Part shown: in pieces, positions 61,674 through 64,000 of the stretch | Layout of the letters: each line of letters begins with the position of its first letter | How positions within the stretch are numbered: position 1 is the first letter of the stretch | Assembly (NCBI GenBank): GCA_012522755.1 | Contig: JAAYJV010000048.1 | Location: forward strand, 16,425-80,424 | DNA length: 64,000 nucleotides | DNA from: Candidatus Hydrogenedens sp. | GTDB lineage: Bacteria; Hydrogenedentota; Hydrogenedentia; Hydrogenedentales; CAITNO01 | Direction: 5' to 3' | Made by a program: the position numbers and the translations under genes | Notes under the pieces: generated by a model | What the model saw: only the letters and a program-made list of their open reading frames with translations | Told to the model about the DNA's origin: nothing | Databases searched by the model: none

Positions 61674-62351
61674 ATGACAATGACCAGTGATATTTCAAGA
61701 AGAGAATTTTTGGTACACAGTGGAATCGTGAGTGCGGCCCTGACTTTTCCCTCTCAGGGAAGGGCAATGTTCCTTTGTCCCGGGAGTCTGGCTGTAGAAA
61801 GTCTGCGCAACGATCTCCAGGCGAATGCCGTGGGAAAATTAAGGAGAATTCACTGTTCCCGTGGTGGATGCAGCCCGGCGACGGTGAGAGAAGAGCATGG
61901 CCGCTGGCTTGATATCTTTCTTGCTCTTGCGGATCGGGACTCCTTGACAAGCCATCATACCATCCACAGTATCGCTCATCCGGAAAAAGGGCTGAAAGAT
62001 GAAAGTTTCATCACATCCCTGTCTTTTGATTCGGCCTTGCAGGTGGAACTGATCACTTCCACAGCCCGAAGCCTTCAGGAGCGCATCACCTTCCGGGGAG
62101 AAGGAGGGGAGATGCATCTGGACACAGCCGGACTGGCCTCTCTGTCCCGAAATTCTTCCCTGAACAGAGCGCGCACGGGGATGCTTCATCACTGCTTTTC
62201 CTTTGACAGGGATGCGGAATCTCTTGAAAGAGCCCCGTTGCAGCATGCTACACTTTTAATGACCATGCTGGAGCAGGCCGAACAAAATACGCTGGTTTCA
62301 GGAAGACTGGATCCGGAAAGACAGCCCTCGCTTCCAGGCATTTCAGTCTGA
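61674..62351 (+). CDS. Tat-exported protein resembling the C-terminal domain of Gfo/Idh/MocA oxidoreductases
   Basis: 225 aa. It begins with a twin-arginine signal, DISRREFLVHSGIVSAALTF. The rest follows the Gfo/Idh C-terminal domain: GKLRRIHC near residue 54, LDIFLALAD, a VELITS-type strand, ITFRGEGGEMHLDTAG and a final helix QHATLLMTMLEQAEQNTL. The N-terminal NAD-binding Rossmann domain (with GxGxxG and EKP) is absent, so the protein cannot work as a normal dehydrogenase. It may be a degraded gene or a specialised binding domain. The downstream Tat epimerase follows 34 nt later. ATG at 61674 lacks a clear ribosome-binding site. The 61434-61673 spacer holds no other gene I can support. Confidence 0.6.
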   Translation: MTMTSDISRREFLVHSGIVSAALTFPSQGRAMFLCPGSLAVESLRNDLQANAVGKLRRIHCSRGGCSPATVREEHGRWLDIFLALADRDSLTSHHTIHSIAHPEKGLKDESFITSLSFDSALQVELITSTARSLQERITFRGEGGEMHLDTAGLASLSRNSSLNRARTGMLHHCFSFDRDAESLERAPLQHATLLMTMLEQAEQNTLVSGRLDPERQPSLPGISV

Positions 62352-62385
62352 TACAAAATATATTTCCTTCAGAAAGGATTGATCC

Positions 62386-63354
62386 ATGAAATCCAAACTC
62401 AGTTTGAACAGACGTGATTTTTTCGTGACAAGTGCCACCGCTGGCGGTGCTTTGCTGGGCGCAGGGCTTTTGTCTTCTCCAGCCCAGGCCGCTCCTGTAG
62501 AAGCAAAGCGCTATCAGGAGGGAGTCAGCCCCTGGCCGCTCGTATTGAATACCAGCACCATCCGTCCCGCATCGCTGGAAGAAAAGATCCGGGTCACAGC
62601 GGAAGCCGGTTGGGATGGTATTGAGCCCTGGATCGATGAATTGAATAACTATGAGCAGGAAGGGGGAGACCTCAAAGAGCTGGGCGCAGAGATCCGGGAA
62701 CTGGGTCTTTACATTCCCAATGTCATCGGCCTTTGGGATGCCATGCCCGCCACGCCCGAAGATTTTCAGGAATCGCTGAAGGTCAGTTGCGAAAGAATGC
62801 GCCAGTGTGCCGCTGTAGGCTCTCTGCATGTGGCGGCCATTCCGGCCCCTGACCGTGCTGATTTCGATCTGGCCTATGGTGCCAAACAGTATAAAGAATT
62901 ATTGAAGATCGGCCGGGAAGAATACGGCATCACCGTTGCCTTTGAATTTGTCGGTTTCATGAAAGGGGTTCATCGTTTCGGTCAGGCGGCCGCTGTTGCC
63001 CTCGATGCCAACGACCGCAATGCCTGCCTGATCATGGATACCTTCCATCTCTTCCGGGGCGGTTCCGGTTTTGATGGTATCAGCAAGGTACAGGGAAATC
63101 TCATTGCCAATTTCCACTGGAATGATGTGCCCGGCGATGTGCCCCGGGAAGAACAGGGCGATGAGCATCGACTCTATCCCGGAGACGGCATTCTGCCATT
63201 GACCCAGATCCTGCAGGATCTCAAGGCAACAGGCTACGACAAAGCCCTTTCTCTGGAAATCTTCCACAGAGCGTACTGGGAGCAGCCGGCTGAAAAAGTC
63301 TCCCGAGACGGTCTGCAGAAAATGCGCGAGTGTGTAGCCGCAGCCGAAGTATAG
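62386..63354 (+). CDS. Tat-exported sugar phosphate isomerase/epimerase (TIM barrel)
   Basis: 322 aa. A twin-arginine signal (SLNRRDFFVTSATAGGALLG, cleavage near the AQA at residue 37) directs export. The AP-endonuclease-2-like barrel shows GWDGIEPWIDE, HVAAIPAP, VAFEFVGFMKG with a likely metal Glu, IMDTFHLFRGG, NFHWNDVPGD and LEIFHRAYW. Its RBS AAGGA lies before the ATG. Together with the preceding Tat protein and the Gfo/Idh and epimerase genes elsewhere it suggests periplasmic handling of unusual sugars or inositols; substrate unknown. Confidence 0.88.
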   Translation: MKSKLSLNRRDFFVTSATAGGALLGAGLLSSPAQAAPVEAKRYQEGVSPWPLVLNTSTIRPASLEEKIRVTAEAGWDGIEPWIDELNNYEQEGGDLKELGAEIRELGLYIPNVIGLWDAMPATPEDFQESLKVSCERMRQCAAVGSLHVAAIPAPDRADFDLAYGAKQYKELLKIGREEYGITVAFEFVGFMKGVHRFGQAAAVALDANDRNACLIMDTFHLFRGGSGFDGISKVQGNLIANFHWNDVPGDVPREEQGDEHRLYPGDGILPLTQILQDLKATGYDKALSLEIFHRAYWEQPAEKVSRDGLQKMRECVAAAEV

Positions 63355-63468
63355 TACCCACGCCTTTAATCAGGAAGCTGACATGCTTGCCCGCCTCTTC
63401 GGAAGGGAGCAGGCCGTCGCTCCTGTAACAGAAGCTCTCCCCGGATTGCCAAGGATTCAGCCAGTTTC

Positions 63469-64000
63469 ATGTCTCATCCCGGAAAAGTATTGTTGAGCGC
63501 ACAAAAAGTCAGTCGGTATTTCGGTGCCCAGCAGGTGCTCAACTCTGTTTCTCTGACCATTCACGACAATGACCGTATCGGCCTCATCGGGCGCAATGGT
63601 TCCGGCAAATCAACTTTACTGCAGATTTTGGCGGGAAAAGTGGAGCCTGACGAAGGCTTCACTACCCGGGCTCAGGGAATTCATGTGTCTTTTCTGGAAC
63701 AGGATCCTGCGTTTCCTTCCGGTCAGACAGTGTGTGACGCCTTGGACCAGGCTGTGAAAAGCTGGCGGACTCTGTTGAAACGCTGGAATTGGCTTAATGA
63801 ACAGATGGCCTCAGCCGCACCCGGAAACCATGAATATCAGCAATGGGAACAGGAGAGCCTGGAGATACACCATCGGCTTGATGTGGCCAACAGATGGGAT
63901 CCCGCACTGGAAATCAAGCTCATGGCCGAAGAGCTTCATCTCCCTGAAGCGGATCGTAAAATGGAGAGTCTCTCCGGTGGCGAATTGCGCCGTGTGAATC
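63469..64000 (+). CDS. ABC-F family ATPase, N-terminal part (3' truncated by window edge)
   Basis: Translation from ATG at 63469 gives 177 codons with no stop before the window ends. It shows Walker A GLIGRNGSGKST (about 43-54), a Q-loop region VSFLEQDP and the signature LSGGELRRV near the edge. The spacing after the Q-loop, with a helical arm-like insert WRTLLKRWNWLNEQMA, fits the ABC-F group (Uup-like) of ribosome-associated or ATP-hydrolysing proteins with two nucleotide-binding domains and no membrane part. Uup acts in ribosome function or DNA-repeat stability; the exact subgroup cannot be set from the N-terminal half. It follows the epimerase by 114 nt. Confidence 0.85.
   Translation, partial: MSHPGKVLLSAQKVSRYFGAQQVLNSVSLTIHDNDRIGLIGRNGSGKSTLLQILAGKVEPDEGFTTRAQGIHVSFLEQDPAFPSGQTVCDALDQAVKSWRTLLKRWNWLNEQMASAAPGNHEYQQWEQESLEIHHRLDVANRWDPALEIKLMAEELHLPEADRKMESLSGGELRRVN

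Noticed and set aside
1-64000. tRNA, rRNA, tmRNA or known riboswitch genes
   Set aside because: None of the spacers longer than 200 bp shows a cloverleaf, rRNA segment or recognised riboswitch core on reading; a covariance-model scan would be decisive.

Overview
The window is a gene-dense bacterial chromosome segment (about 52 protein genes, no tRNA or rRNA, no CRISPR, no intact mobile element or phage). The gene set points to a Gram-negative bacterium outside the well-studied phyla: apolipoprotein N-acyltransferase, an O-antigen-ligase-like Wzy_C protein, type IV pilin and prepilin peptidase, bacillithiol enzymes, HPr kinase, CIRCE/HrcA heat-shock control, several Gfo/Idh/MocA oxidoreductases and sugar-phosphate isomerase/epimerases, Tat signals, and a secreted protein with GEGE-type acidic repeats. 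This mix fits Candidatus Hydrogenedentota or a neighbouring PVC/FCB-like lineage. That placement is an inference; no rRNA or marker gene in the window settles it.

Layout. 1-5.3 kb: 3' end of hprK, rsgA, a small orphan gene, a secreted TIM-barrel epimerase, a response regulator with a degenerate GGDEF domain, and a DUF72 protein. 5.4-11 kb: a large FAD/Fe-S oxidase convergent with a ferrous-iron operon (Cys-rich membrane protein, FeoA, FeoB) that has a readable promoter and palindromic operator. 11.4-17.5 kb: a cell-surface polysaccharide-like cluster (GH42-like membrane protein, Wzy_C/TPR protein, TPR protein). 17.5-22.6 kb: citramalate synthase, an ApgM/ThrB-like enzyme, a sigma-54-type pilin gene, and nadA. 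23-28.6 kb: MATE exporter, RluD-type pseudouridine synthase, ECF sigma factor, isopropylmalate-dehydrogenase-like enzyme, dGTPase. 28.6-35.9 kb: a tight minus-strand run dxr-rseP-lysC-methyltransferase-bshC-bshB1. 36-43.9 kb: EF-hand/GEGE surface protein, DUF89, DnaA-like ATPase, HD phosphohydrolase, ThuA-like protein, prepilin peptidase, metallo-hydrolase. 44-49.7 kb: repeat-rich spacer, then a perfect CIRCE and hrcA-grpE-dnaK-dnaJ. 50.6-51.3 kb: a second repeat-rich spacer. 51.3-64 kb: oxidoreductase, a RAYT-like protein, an ABC exporter cluster, XPB-type helicase with a HAD phosphatase, PPTase/GntR pair, Lnt with a histone-H1-like tail, two Tat-exported metabolic proteins, and the 5' part of an ABC-F ATPase.

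The most notable signal is a set of intergenic repeats that look like REP elements: a GTAG foot followed by a 20-bp palindrome, present three times, two of them inside near-identical ~200-bp units. A separate 191-bp element has two inverted 26-bp palindromic ends (REPIN-like). The same window carries a REP-associated tyrosine-transposase (RAYT) homologue in which both the first histidine of the HUH motif and the catalytic tyrosine appear to be replaced. Other points worth following up are a probable AUA start codon in feoA, a methyltransferase coupled to bacillithiol synthesis (N-methyl-bacillithiol candidate), a sigma-54 promoter with paired upstream repeats at the pilin gene, and the Lys/Ala-rich tail on Lnt.
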